Shown here one piece after another: positions 1 through 7,120 of a DNA stretch of 7,384 nucleotides. Position numbers and translations under genes: made by a program. The notes beneath the pieces were generated by a model that saw only the letters and a list, made by a program, of their open reading frames with translations, did not search any database and was not told where the DNA came from. The first letter of the stretch is position 1, and every line of letters begins with the position of its first letter. Source of the stretch: an uncultured Collinsella sp. (GTDB taxonomy: Bacteria; Actinomycetota; Coriobacteriia; Coriobacteriales; Coriobacteriaceae); NCBI GenBank assembly GCA_902491895.1, contig CABUJH010000072.1, positions 1 through 7,384 on the forward strand, given 5' to 3'.

Positions 1-60
1 TGGGAGGCCAGGGCGCCGCTGACCGGTGGACGGCACCGAGCCGTACGCTTGAACTGAGAA
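1..60 (+). other. End of an unidentified upstream transcription unit
   Basis: The terminator at 61-90 points rightward, so something transcribed on the plus strand ends here. Two reading frames close in this stretch: one ends with TGA at 55-57, three bases before the terminator stem, and another with TGA at 20-22. The frame ending at 57 would give an 18-residue tail, rich in Arg, that I do not recognise. The segment could equally be the 3' part of a structured RNA, but I could not match it to tmRNA, RNase P RNA or SRP RNA. Too little is visible to name a gene. Confidence 0.3.
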
Positions 61-90
61 GGGAGAGGCCTCGCGGCCTCCCCCTTTTTT
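61..90 (+). terminator. Strong rho-independent terminator of the upstream unit
   Basis: A six-base-pair GC-rich stem (65-70 GAGGCC with 75-80 GGCCTC) closes a TCGC tetraloop. It extends by three G-C pairs (61-63 with 82-84) past one mismatch. Six T residues follow at 85-90. This is the standard intrinsic terminator layout and separates the upstream unit from the acpS operon. Confidence 0.9.
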
Positions 91-104
91 GCGTTTACGG
101 GCTT

Positions 105-134
105 TTGTCTCACATAGTAGCTGTGTTTTATAAC
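105..134 (+). promoter_or_regulatory. Candidate upstream sigma-A promoter of the acpS operon (P1)
   Basis: TTGTCT at 105-110 (4 of 6 to the TTGACA consensus) lies 18 bases before TATAAC at 129-134 (5 of 6 to TATAAT). It sits just after the terminator at 61-90 and 66 bases before the acpS start. Transcription would begin near 141, on top of the -35 box of the second promoter. The prediction is from consensus match only. Confidence 0.45.
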
Positions 135-140
135 CCTCGT

Positions 141-170
141 TTGTCGCATCTTCTGTGAACGGGCTACAAT
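141..170 (+). promoter_or_regulatory. Candidate main sigma-A promoter of the acpS operon (P2)
   Basis: TTGTCG at 141-146 (4 of 6 to TTGACA) lies 18 bases before TACAAT at 165-170 (5 of 6 to TATAAT). Transcription would start around 177, giving a leader of only about 23 bases before the ATG at 200. This fits the position of the ribosome binding site at 190-196. It is the better placed of the two promoter candidates and is expected to drive the six downstream genes. Confidence 0.6.
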
Positions 171-189
171 AACTTAGTCTGTGCGATAT

Positions 190-196
190 GGAGGTG
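190..196 (+). promoter_or_regulatory. Ribosome binding site that fixes the acpS start
   Basis: GGAGGTG at 190-196 is a near-perfect Shine-Dalgarno sequence, with five bases between GGAGG and the ATG at 200. An in-frame ATG exists at 188, but it overlaps this site and has no ribosome binding site of its own. The start at 200 is therefore preferred. Confidence 0.8.
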
Positions 197-199
197 AAC

Positions 200-739
200 A
201 TGGCTGAAGCTGGTATCGGTGTTGATATCGTCGAGATTTCCCGTATGAAATCAATTCTTGAAAAGACGCCGTCGTTTGCTCGGCGTGTGTTTACCGAAGA
301 AGAGCGTGCGTATTGCGATGCATCATCGCGTCCCGCTGCTCACTATGCGAGCCGCTTTGCTTCGCGCGAGGCGGTGCTTAAAGCTCTCGGCACGGGTTTT
401 AGTCAAGGCGTGGGTCGCAAGGATGTTTCGGTAACGCGTGATAAACTCGGCAAACCGAAGGCGCTGCTTTCGGGCCGTGCACTCGAGATCGCTCATGAGC
501 TGGGTGTTGTTGAGGTCGCTCTTTCCATTACGCTTACAGGAGACTTAGCCGTTGCGAATGCCATCGCGATTACCGAAGATGCTCGGCCTAAGCCAAAAGA
601 GGAAAAGGTGAGTACCAAGAAACGCGTAGCGCAGACATTTAAAGAGGCTCGCTCTGTTTTAGATGAGCTTGAGCAGCTGCAGAATTCAGCATTGACGGAG
701 CACCTGGGCGATGCTTCGCAAGATACGCTAGGAGCATAG
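200..739 (+). CDS. acpS: Holo-[acyl-carrier-protein] synthase with C-terminal extension
   Basis: This enzyme transfers the 4'-phosphopantetheine arm of coenzyme A to the conserved serine of apo-ACP, switching on fatty-acid synthesis in the cytoplasm. From the ATG at 200 it is 179 residues. The N-terminal motif GIGVDIVEI (residues 5-13) carries the Mg-binding Asp9. The helix motif RFASREAVLKALGTG (52-66) carries Glu57, the second metal ligand. The core ends at about residue 124 (SITLTGDLAVANAIAI, 109-124). The usual SISH-type motif near the end reads SITL here, so its His is absent, which also happens in other members. Family members are usually about 120-130 residues. The extra 55 residues start with a charged Lys/Glu/Pro linker and continue as a predicted helix (about 142-163). 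A GTG at 608 inside the extension has its own possible ribosome binding site. The nnr start follows the stop codon directly. The family assignment is firm; the role of the tail is unknown. Confidence 0.93.
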   Translation: MAEAGIGVDIVEISRMKSILEKTPSFARRVFTEEERAYCDASSRPAAHYASRFASREAVLKALGTGFSQGVGRKDVSVTRDKLGKPKALLSGRALEIAHELGVVEVALSITLTGDLAVANAIAITEDARPKPKEEKVSTKKRVAQTFKEARSVLDELEQLQNSALTEHLGDASQDTLGA

Positions 740-2356
740 ATGAAACCGGTTTTGAGTACCGAAGAAGTCGTTCGTCTCGAGGATATCATCGAACGCGAAG
801 GGACTTCGAAGGCCGAGCTTATGGAGCTAGCGGGTGAGTTTGCCGCCAACGAGGTCTTGAAGCTCAATCCCGATCGGGTTCTCGTTCTGGTCGGTTTTGG
901 TAATAATGGCGGCGACGGTTGGGTTGCCGCCGATATTCTGAGCCATAAGGGTGTGGACGTCGATATCGTTTCTCCGGTTGAGCCGGATGAGATTCCTGCT
1001 GCTCTGGCACGTCATGTTGCTCGTCGTACTGCCGGCCGCGATGTGCACGTTTGCGTCGGCCCCTCGCGTGACGAACTTGAGGTTTTGATCGATAAGGCCG
1101 ATGTTGTTGTCGATGCCATTTTTGGTACCGGTTTCCACGGGAATCTGCGTGCGCCGTTCTCCATCTGGATTCCTACGGTCAATGAATGCGCCGATTGTGT
1201 CGTATCCATTGATGTCCCCTCGGGCCTGAATGCCGAGACGGGCGTTGTTGATGACGACTGCATTCGTGCCGAGCATACGGTGACGATGATTGCGCCCAAG
1301 ATTGGTCTGTATAGCGCTGATGGCCCTGAGTATGCTGGCGATTTGATCTGCGGCAATCTTTACGACCGTCTTGACGAGGTCATCGATGATGTCGACCACG
1401 CCGCCGAGATTGTCGAGCCCGGTGACTTAGTTGATTACTTTGCTCCACTTCCTACGAATATCGATAAGTATTCCCGTGGCTCTGTGCTTATTGTCGCCGG
1501 ATCTGCGCAATATCCTGGTGCTGCCATTATGGCGGCCAAGTCTGCAGCTCGCGCGGGTGCTGGTTACGTGGCAGTCGCGGCTCCTGACGCCTGCGCCAAT
1601 CTTATTCGCATGGCACTTCCTTCGATTCCCGTCTTTGCTATTCCGTCTGATTCCCGCGGCTCCTTTGGCGCCGCTGCGCGCATGACGGTGTGCGAGATTG
1701 CAAAGAAGTACAGCTGCGTACTGTGCGGTCCCGGTATGACGACGTCTGCCGGCGCTATGCAGGTGGTTTCGGGCTTGCTCGAGCTTGATGTACCGCTTAT
1801 TTTGGATGCCGATGCACTCAACTGCCTTGCTAAGATTGCCATTGACGGTATTGATAGTAACCCCGAGATGTATCGTCGCGAGCAGCCGTTGGTTATGACG
1901 CCGCACTATCGTGAGCTTTCGCGTCTGGTTGCCGGTGACGAGGTGAACGACCTTGGTACCGCGATTGCAGCCGCGCAGAAGGTTGTCTGGGCTGCAGGCT
2001 CCGACAATCTGGTGGTCATTGCCAAGGGGCCGACGACGGCTATCTGTGGCGTTGAGCGTGTGCTGCTGCCACTTTCGGGTCCGGCTTCTCTGGCAACTGC
2101 CGGTTCGGGTGATGTTCTCGCGGGTATTTTGGCCGGCACGCTTGCCACCATGCGCGACGAGATGGATCGTTGGGAGTTGCTGTATTCGTACGCCGTCGCA
2201 CTTCACAGCTACGCCGGTTTTGCCGCGGCGACGGAGTATGGTGAGAAGAGCGTTATCGCGACCGATCTTATCGACTTGATTGGTCCTGCCATGGAGCTGG
2301 CAGCAAAGGATGCGCTCGAAGATCTGGGAATCATGGACGAAGGGTCGGATGACTAA
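740..2356 (+). CDS. nnr: Bifunctional NAD(P)HX repair enzyme (epimerase plus ADP-dependent dehydratase)
   Basis: It repairs hydrated NADH and NADPH. The N-terminal domain epimerises R- to S-NAD(P)HX, and the C-terminal domain dehydrates S-NAD(P)HX back to NAD(P)H using ADP (family knowledge). The 538 residues match the usual two-domain length. The YjeF_N epimerase domain spans about 1-230, with GFGNNGGDG (52-60), VVVDAIFGTG (122-131, Asp125 expected near the metal site) and IDVPSG (157-162). The ribokinase-like dehydratase domain spans about 243-525, with KYSRG (243-247), the Gly/Ala-rich PGAAIMAAKSAARAGAGY (259-276), LDADAL (355-360), MTPHYREL (386-393), AKG (428-430) and TAGSGDVLAG (453-462) containing the expected catalytic Asp458. 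The tail is acidic. AGGAG at 730-734 lies five bases before the ATG, inside the acpS 3' end, and the ATG abuts the acpS stop, so translation is probably coupled. All key motifs are intact. Confidence 0.95.
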   Translation: MKPVLSTEEVVRLEDIIEREGTSKAELMELAGEFAANEVLKLNPDRVLVLVGFGNNGGDGWVAADILSHKGVDVDIVSPVEPDEIPAALARHVARRTAGRDVHVCVGPSRDELEVLIDKADVVVDAIFGTGFHGNLRAPFSIWIPTVNECADCVVSIDVPSGLNAETGVVDDDCIRAEHTVTMIAPKIGLYSADGPEYAGDLICGNLYDRLDEVIDDVDHAAEIVEPGDLVDYFAPLPTNIDKYSRGSVLIVAGSAQYPGAAIMAAKSAARAGAGYVAVAAPDACANLIRMALPSIPVFAIPSDSRGSFGAAARMTVCEIAKKYSCVLCGPGMTTSAGAMQVVSGLLELDVPLILDADALNCLAKIAIDGIDSNPEMYRREQPLVMTPHYRELSRLVAGDEVNDLGTAIAAAQKVVWAAGSDNLVVIAKGPTTAICGVERVLLPLSGPASLATAGSGDVLAGILAGTLATMRDEMDRWELLYSYAVALHSYAGFAAATEYGEKSVIATDLIDLIGPAMELAAKDALEDLGIMDEGSDD

Positions 2357-2358
2357 TC

Positions 2359-3504
2359 ATGAATAAAGCCGATTTGACGCGCTGGTCCTGGGTCGAGATC
2401 GACCGCGGGGCGCTCCGTCGCAACACGAGGGCCTATAAGAATTTGCTGAATCCACGTCAGCGCCTGTGCTGCGTGGTTAAGGCCGATGCTTATGGTCATG
2501 GAGCTGTTGAGTGCGCCAAGATCATGTATTCGGCCGGTGCCGACATGTTTGCCGTGGCGACGGTTAACGAGGGCGTTGAGCTCCGACAGGGCGGGATTAC
2601 GAAACCCATCCTCATCCTAAGCGAGCCGCCCATCGAGGCCATTCCGACGTTGCTCGAGTTTGATATCATGCCCTCGGTCTATACGTCTGACTTTGCTCTT
2701 GCGTATGGCGAATGTGCCGTCGCGGCGGGCAAAGTGGGCAAGTATCATCTCGCCATCGAGACGGGCATGAATCGTATCGGCGTTCACTACACGCAGGTGC
2801 TTGACTTTGTCCGCGGTATTAATTTCCATCGCGGTATTCAGTGCGACGGCGTATTTACGCACTTCGCCACGGCCGATGAACCTTCGGGCTGGGACTACAA
2901 ACTGCAGTGTCAGCGCTTTACCGAGGCCGTTCAGGCCATTAAGGATGCGGGCTTTGAGTGCGGTATCGTGCACTGCGCCAACACGCCGTCCTCGATGCTC
3001 GACCCTTCGATGCATTTTGATATGATTCGCGCCGGCGTTGGCTTGTATGGAATGCAGCCGTGCGAGCTGAGTGGCCGCGTGATGCAGCTTGATCCCGTTA
3101 TGAGCGTCCATGCGCGTGTGACGCGCGTGGCACACCCTGCGATGGGTGAGGGCGTGGGCTACGGTTTTACCTACCGCGTACCGCGTACGCGCGTTCAGAT
3201 CTGCACGCTGCCGATCGGTTATGCCGATGGCCTATCGCGTGCGCTTTCCAATCGTATGGATGTGCTGTATCGCGGCGAGCGCGTGCATCAGGTTGGCAAT
3301 ATCTGTATGGACCAGTTTATGGTCGCCATTCAGTCCAACCCGGCACACGAGATTCCCGAGGCCGAGTATGGTGACGAGATGATTATTGTCGGCCGCGATG
3401 GCGATGCCGAGATCACTATGGACGAGATGGCCCGACTGCGCGGAACGATTAACTACGAGGTCGCCTGCGGCTTTGGCATGCGTCTCGACAAGGTCTACGT
3501 GTAG
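2359..3504 (+). CDS. alr: Alanine racemase
   Basis: This PLP enzyme interconverts L- and D-alanine, supplying D-Ala for peptidoglycan. The 381 residues are normal for the fold-type III family. The N-terminal TIM barrel carries the PLP lysine in VVKADAYGHG (39-48, Lys41) and TGMNRIG (135-141, Arg139). The C-terminal beta domain carries the second catalytic residue, Tyr268, in GEGVGYGFTY (263-272) and the substrate-pocket motif GNICMDQF (313-320, Met317). IGYADGLSR (286-294) and the terminal INYEVACGFGMRLDKVYV (364-381) are also typical. The ATG lies two bases after the nnr stop. The best Shine-Dalgarno-like stretch is a weak AAGGG at 2340-2344, about 14 bases upstream, so translation probably depends on ribosomes finishing nnr. 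The nnr-alr pair is common in actinobacteria. Confidence 0.96.
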   Translation: MNKADLTRWSWVEIDRGALRRNTRAYKNLLNPRQRLCCVVKADAYGHGAVECAKIMYSAGADMFAVATVNEGVELRQGGITKPILILSEPPIEAIPTLLEFDIMPSVYTSDFALAYGECAVAAGKVGKYHLAIETGMNRIGVHYTQVLDFVRGINFHRGIQCDGVFTHFATADEPSGWDYKLQCQRFTEAVQAIKDAGFECGIVHCANTPSSMLDPSMHFDMIRAGVGLYGMQPCELSGRVMQLDPVMSVHARVTRVAHPAMGEGVGYGFTYRVPRTRVQICTLPIGYADGLSRALSNRMDVLYRGERVHQVGNICMDQFMVAIQSNPAHEIPEAEYGDEMIIVGRDGDAEITMDEMARLRGTINYEVACGFGMRLDKVYV

Positions 3505-3512
3505 GAGCCGCT

Positions 3513-4133
3513 ATGGGCGTCATGCACATCCCGGGCCATACCCATCAGGCGCCGCGTGAGGTCGCACTCGAGGAAATTGAGGCCGTTCTGGGCGATTGTC
3601 ACCTCTGCCAGCTCTACCAGTCGCGTCACAATATCGTGTTTGGCGTGGGAAACCCCCGCGCTCGTGTGATGTTTATTGGCGAGGCGCCGGGCCGCAATGA
3701 GGATTTGCAGGGCGAGCCCTTTGTGGGGGCGGCAGGCGAGGACCTCAACGGCATTTTGTCGCTGGCGGGGCTCAAACGCGAAGACGTCTACATTGCCAAC
3801 GTGCTTAAGTGCCGCCCGCCGGGAAACCGCAATCCGCGTCCCGAGGAAGTGCTGGCTTGCTCGCCGTTTTTGCGTGAGCAGATTCGAAGCATCTGGCCCG
3901 ATATTATCGTGACGCTCGGCAACCCCGCGACGCACTTTGTGCTTAAGACCGAGATTGGCATTACTAAGCTGCGCGGCAGGTTCCACCAGATGGGGCATTT
4001 TGTAGTAATGCCCACGTTCCATCCGGCAGCAGCGCTACGCAATCCGGCGTGGCAGGAACTGCTGGAGGAAGACTTTAAGATGCTGGGCGACTATCTGGAG
4101 CGACATCCCGCACCAGAGGACGCCTCGGAATAA
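3513..4133 (+). CDS. Uracil-DNA glycosylase, family 4 (iron-sulfur type)
   Basis: It removes uracil from DNA after cytosine deamination or dUTP incorporation, the first step of base-excision repair. The 206 residues hold the complete family-4 signature. Four cysteines positioned for a 4Fe-4S cluster are Cys29 and Cys32 (DCHLC), Cys100 (VLKCRPPGNRNP, 97-108) and Cys116 (EEVLACSPFL, 111-120). Active-site motif A is GEAPGRNED (56-64), followed by GEPFVGAAG (67-75). The C-terminal FHPAAALRNP (169-178, His170) is the DNA-loop motif. Compared with Thermus UDGa, recalled from memory, the spacing agrees. TAGGAG at 3502-3507 overlaps the alr stop and lies five bases before the ATG. Two consecutive in-frame stops (TAATAA, 4131-4136) end the gene. 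A DNA-repair gene between alr and tsaE is unusual for this cluster. The substrate is inferred from the family; some members are annotated as a DNA-polymerase-related protein. Confidence 0.93.
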   Translation: MGVMHIPGHTHQAPREVALEEIEAVLGDCHLCQLYQSRHNIVFGVGNPRARVMFIGEAPGRNEDLQGEPFVGAAGEDLNGILSLAGLKREDVYIANVLKCRPPGNRNPRPEEVLACSPFLREQIRSIWPDIIVTLGNPATHFVLKTEIGITKLRGRFHQMGHFVVMPTFHPAAALRNPAWQELLEEDFKMLGDYLERHPAPEDASE

Positions 4134-4145
4134 TAAGGAGCATAT

Positions 4146-4652
4146 ATGTCCCTGGAGCGCCTGGGGGTAGGTACTTACAAAACGACTTGCGCTGCCGATA
4201 CGGAGTACTTTGGCGAGCTAATTGCACCGTGCCTTGAGGACGGCGATGTGCTCATCCTGACCGGTGGCCTGGGGGTGGGCAAAACTCACTTTACCAAGGG
4301 CGTCTCGCGCGGGCTGGGCGATGGGCATATGGTTACGAGCCCTACGTTTGCGCTCATGGCCGTTCACGATCAAGGCCGTATTCCGCTGTTTCACTTTGAT
4401 CTATACCGCCTGGAGCATGCCTACGAGCTCGAGGATACGGGCATTTTCGATGTGCTGGGCTATGAGGGTGCTTGCCTGCTGGAATGGGGCGAACAATTCC
4501 AAGACGAGCTGACGGATGAGTATCTTTCGGTGACGCTCAAGCGTGATGAGGGCGACAGTGATGTGCGAACGATAACGCTCGAGGCGCACGGTGACCGCGC
4601 AATGGAGCTTTCCCATTTGATTGATAAGGCTGTACAAGATGAGCTTGCATAA
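4146..4652 (+). CDS. tsaE: tRNA t6A37 threonylcarbamoyladenosine ATPase TsaE
   Basis: TsaE is the small P-loop ATPase that binds the TsaB-TsaD complex and resets it between rounds of t6A synthesis at A37 of ANN-decoding tRNAs. The protein has 168 residues, slightly above the family's usual 150 or so. The Walker A motif is GGLGVGKT (40-47). The switch-like SPTF (65-68), FHFDLYRL (82-89) and LLEWGEQF (111-118) are the conserved TsaE blocks. The C-terminal part after residue 130 is variable and acidic to mixed. AAGGAG at 4135-4140 lies five bases before the ATG, 12 bases after the glycosylase stop. Its last 14 bases overlap the start of the tsaB-rimI-tsaD gene, which matches their shared complex and suggests coupled, balanced translation. 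Confidence 0.95.
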   Translation: MSLERLGVGTYKTTCAADTEYFGELIAPCLEDGDVLILTGGLGVGKTHFTKGVSRGLGDGHMVTSPTFALMAVHDQGRIPLFHFDLYRLEHAYELEDTGIFDVLGYEGACLLEWGEQFQDELTDEYLSVTLKRDEGDSDVRTITLEAHGDRAMELSHLIDKAVQDELA

Positions 4653-7023
4653 CGACAACGCGCTGGTGGTGGCGCTCGATACTTCGACCGACATGCTTGC
4701 CTGCGCGGCAAGCTGGATTGATGGGCAGACGGGCGAGACGAAGCTCGTGAGTGGCGACCACATGTGTCGCCGTCACGCCAACGTTGAGCTCGTGAATACC
4801 GTTGATGGCGTGCTGGCTCAAGTCGGTCTGGATCGCAGCGATGTTGGTTGCTACGTGGTCGGCCGCGGCCCGGGGTCGTTTACGGGTGTGCGCATCGGCA
4901 TCTCCACTGCCAAGGGCCTCGCGCGCGGTGCCAATGTTCCGCTGCTGGGCGTGTCGACGTTCGACGCTTGCGCTTGGACGGCGTGGAAGGCTGGCGTGCG
5001 CGGCAAGCTTGGTATCTTGGCCGATGCCATGCGCGGTGAGGTATATCCGGCACTATATATGCTGGGCGATGAGGGTCCCGAGCGTCAATTTGAGCGCGAA
5101 CACGTGGTCAAGGCCGCCGTGGCGCTCGATGAGTGGCGCCGAGCAGCGGACTGGGACCAGGTTCAGCTGACCGGTGACGGTCTCGTGCGCTATGGCAAGC
5201 TGCTGGGTGAGGACGAGACCGCCCGCTGCGTGGAGCGCGACCTGTGGTGGCCTTCGGGCGAGGGCTTGCTGCTCGCGCACGCTGCGGGTGACGGCGATCC
5301 GGCTCGCGTCCTGCCGATTTACACGCGCCTTTCGGATGCCGAGGAAAACGAGCGCAAGCGTCTTGGTCTTGCCGAGAGTGCGCAGAGCGAAATTACGGGC
5401 GTTGCCGATGAGCTCGCCGGTCGTCATCTGCAGTTCCGTCCCATGGGCGCGGCGGATGCCGAGGGCGCGAGCGCGCTAGAGGCTGCCTGCTTTGAAGGTG
5501 CCGGACACGAGGCGTGGACGCCGGGCATGTTCCTGTCCGAACTGGGCGAGGACGTCGCTGCGCCGCGTAGTTGGTGGGTGGCACACGACGACGGCAAGCT
5601 GCTGGGCCTTGCCGGCGGTATGGTCGTGGACGGTGATGTGCAGATTCTGGATGTCGCCGTCGACTCGGCACATCGCCGTGAGGGCATTGCCCGCAAGCTG
5701 CTGTCGCATGTGAGCTATGATGCCCAGATGCTCGGCTGCACCACGGCTTCGCTCGAGGTCGAGGACGGCAACGAGGGCGCGATTGCGCTCTATGCCGCTC
5801 TGGGCTTTACCGAGGTGGGTCGTCGTCGTGGCTACTACGGTGTCGGCAAAGACGCCATCGTCATGACGGCCCCACTTCCCCTCGTACTTCCGGTCGATAA
5901 CGCCTCGCCCGAGCCGACGGCAGCCGAGCAACGCGTATGGCCGCTGCCTGCGCCTGGGCGCTCCGAGGGGGAGCGCGCCGAAATTGAGCGCCGCCGCCTG
6001 GTGCTCGCTATCGAGAGTTCCTGCGACGAGACGGCCGTGGCGATTATCGATGCGGATGGCAATATGCTGGCCAACCAGGTGTCGACACAGATTGATTTTC
6101 ATGCCCGCTTTGGCGGCGTGGTGCCCGAGATCGCCTCGCGCAAACACGTTGAGGTGATTGTGAGTGTCGTGGATGCGGCGCTCGAGGATGCCGCAGCATC
6201 GCTTGGTCTTGAGGGTGGAGCCATTGCTCCCAGCGAGCTTGCCGCCGTGGGCGTGACACAGGGTCCGGGCCTGGTGGGCGCCCTCGTGGTGGGCGTTGCC
6301 TTTGCCAAAGGCTTTGCCTACGCTGCCGGTAAGCCGCTCGTATGCGTCAACCATCTGGAGGGGCACCTGTTTGCCAACCTGCTGGCGCAACCCGACCTCA
6401 AACCGCCGTTTATCTTCACGCTTGTCTCGGGTGGGCACACCATGCTCGTGCACGTGAAGGCGTGGGGCGACTACGAGGTGCTCGGTGAGACGCTCGACGA
6501 CGCTGTGGGCGAGGCCTTCGACAAGGTAGCCAAGGCGTTGGGTCTGGGCTATCCCGGTGGCCCCATCATTTCCAAGCTGGCCGAGACGGGCAACCCCAAG
6601 GCGATCGATTTCCCCCGTGCGCTTAACAGCAGGGGAGACTATCGCTTCTCGCTTTCGGGCCTTAAAACCGCTGTGACGCTCTACATTGAACAGGAGACCA
6701 AGGCCGGGCGCACGATTCACCTGCCCGATCTGGCAGCTTCGTTTGAGGCAGCTGTCTTTGACGTGCAGTACAAGAAGGCCAAAAACGCATTGCACGCTAC
6801 CGGATGCAAGGAATACTGCATCGGTGGCGGCGTCTCGGCCAACCCGCATCTGCGCGAGATGATGATCAAGAAGCTTGGGCGTCAGGGGATTCGCGTAACG
6901 GTGCCGCCCTTGTCTGCCTGTACCGATAACGCCGCCATGATCGCGGAGGTCGCTCGCCGTAAATTCGACCGAGGTGAAATCTCGCCGTTCGACGTCGACG
7001 CCGATCCGAACATGACGCTGTAG
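4639..7023 (+). CDS. TsaB-RimI-TsaD three-domain fusion protein
   Basis: One 794-residue chain joins three proteins that are separate in most bacteria. TsaB (about 8-245) is the non-catalytic ASKHA partner, with GRGPGSFTGVRIGISTAKGLA split around residues 76-96 and ILADAMRGEVY (126-136). RimI (about 264-413) is a GNAT acetyltransferase for the N-terminus of ribosomal protein S18. Its acetyl-CoA loop is RREGIA (346-351), followed by LEVEDGNEGAIALYAALGF (372-390) and YYGVGKDAIVM (399-409). A Pro/Ala/Glu-rich linker spans about 414-452. TsaD (about 453-794) transfers threonylcarbamoyl to A37 of tRNA. It has AIESSCDETAVAII (457-470), the metal ligands in NHLEGHL (571-577, His572 and His576), LVSGGHT (595-601) and CTDNAAM (761-767, Asp763). 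The ATG at 4639 is preferred over an in-frame TTG at 4621, because AAGG (4626-4629) sits nine bases before it. No frameshift or stop interrupts the joins, and every key motif is intact, so the fusion looks functional. Confidence 0.93.
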   Translation: MSLHNDNALVVALDTSTDMLACAASWIDGQTGETKLVSGDHMCRRHANVELVNTVDGVLAQVGLDRSDVGCYVVGRGPGSFTGVRIGISTAKGLARGANVPLLGVSTFDACAWTAWKAGVRGKLGILADAMRGEVYPALYMLGDEGPERQFEREHVVKAAVALDEWRRAADWDQVQLTGDGLVRYGKLLGEDETARCVERDLWWPSGEGLLLAHAAGDGDPARVLPIYTRLSDAEENERKRLGLAESAQSEITGVADELAGRHLQFRPMGAADAEGASALEAACFEGAGHEAWTPGMFLSELGEDVAAPRSWWVAHDDGKLLGLAGGMVVDGDVQILDVAVDSAHRREGIARKLLSHVSYDAQMLGCTTASLEVEDGNEGAIALYAALGFTEVGRRRGYYGVGKDAIVMTAPLPLVLPVDNASPEPTAAEQRVWPLPAPGRSEGERAEIERRRLVLAIESSCDETAVAIIDADGNMLANQVSTQIDFHARFGGVVPEIASRKHVEVIVSVVDAALEDAAASLGLEGGAIAPSELAAVGVTQGPGLVGALVVGVAFAKGFAYAAGKPLVCVNHLEGHLFANLLAQPDLKPPFIFTLVSGGHTMLVHVKAWGDYEVLGETLDDAVGEAFDKVAKALGLGYPGGPIISKLAETGNPKAIDFPRALNSRGDYRFSLSGLKTAVTLYIEQETKAGRTIHLPDLAASFEAAVFDVQYKKAKNALHATGCKEYCIGGGVSANPHLREMMIKKLGRQGIRVTVPPLSACTDNAAMIAEVARRKFDRGEISPFDVDADPNMTL

Positions 7024-7093
7024 CTGGTACGGCGCGGTCCCCGGACGGAGGGGCCGGATATAAGGTTTCCTGCTCTACAGTCCTGCGCAAGAC

Positions 7094-7119
7094 GAAGGCC
7101 ACATTAAGTGGCCTTCTTT
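7094..7119 (+). terminator. Rho-independent terminator of the acpS-to-tsaD operon
   Basis: GAAGGCCAC (7094-7102) pairs with GTGGCCTTC (7108-7116), nine base pairs closing the loop ATTAA. The stem's 3' end and the following bases give TTCTTT (7114-7119) as the U-rich tail, then GCG. It lies 70 bases after the tsaD stop. On the minus strand the same stem is followed by GTCTT, a poorer tail, so the plus direction is favoured, although some two-way activity is possible. Confidence 0.8.
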
Positions 7120-7120
7120 G

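Noticed and set aside
1..60. 3' end of RNase P RNA, tmRNA or SRP RNA
   Set aside because: The hallmark 3' sequences of these RNAs are absent: no CCA-ending tRNA-like arm, no conserved RNase P 3' block and no SRP GGAAG-type core. Sixty bases are too few to decide on anything else.
188..199. Upstream ATG at 188 as the acpS start
   Set aside because: It overlaps the strong Shine-Dalgarno sequence that serves the ATG at 200, and homologous AcpS proteins begin close to the GIGVDIVEI motif.
1427..2206. A 259-codon minus-strand frame opposite nnr
   Set aside because: It is a codon-bias shadow of the NAD(P)HX dehydratase domain, with an Arg/His/Asn-rich composition and no recognisable motifs.
4621..4638. 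TTG at 4621 as the start of the fusion gene
   Set aside because: The ATG at 4639 has a suitably spaced AAGG, while the TTG would add six residues outside the TsaB domain and has no clear ribosome binding site.
5476..6849. A 457-codon open frame on the minus strand opposite the fusion gene
   Set aside because: It lies wholly antisense to a gene with intact motifs. Long antisense frames are expected from codon bias in GC-rich coding DNA, and the translation is His/Arg/Gly-rich with no recognisable family.
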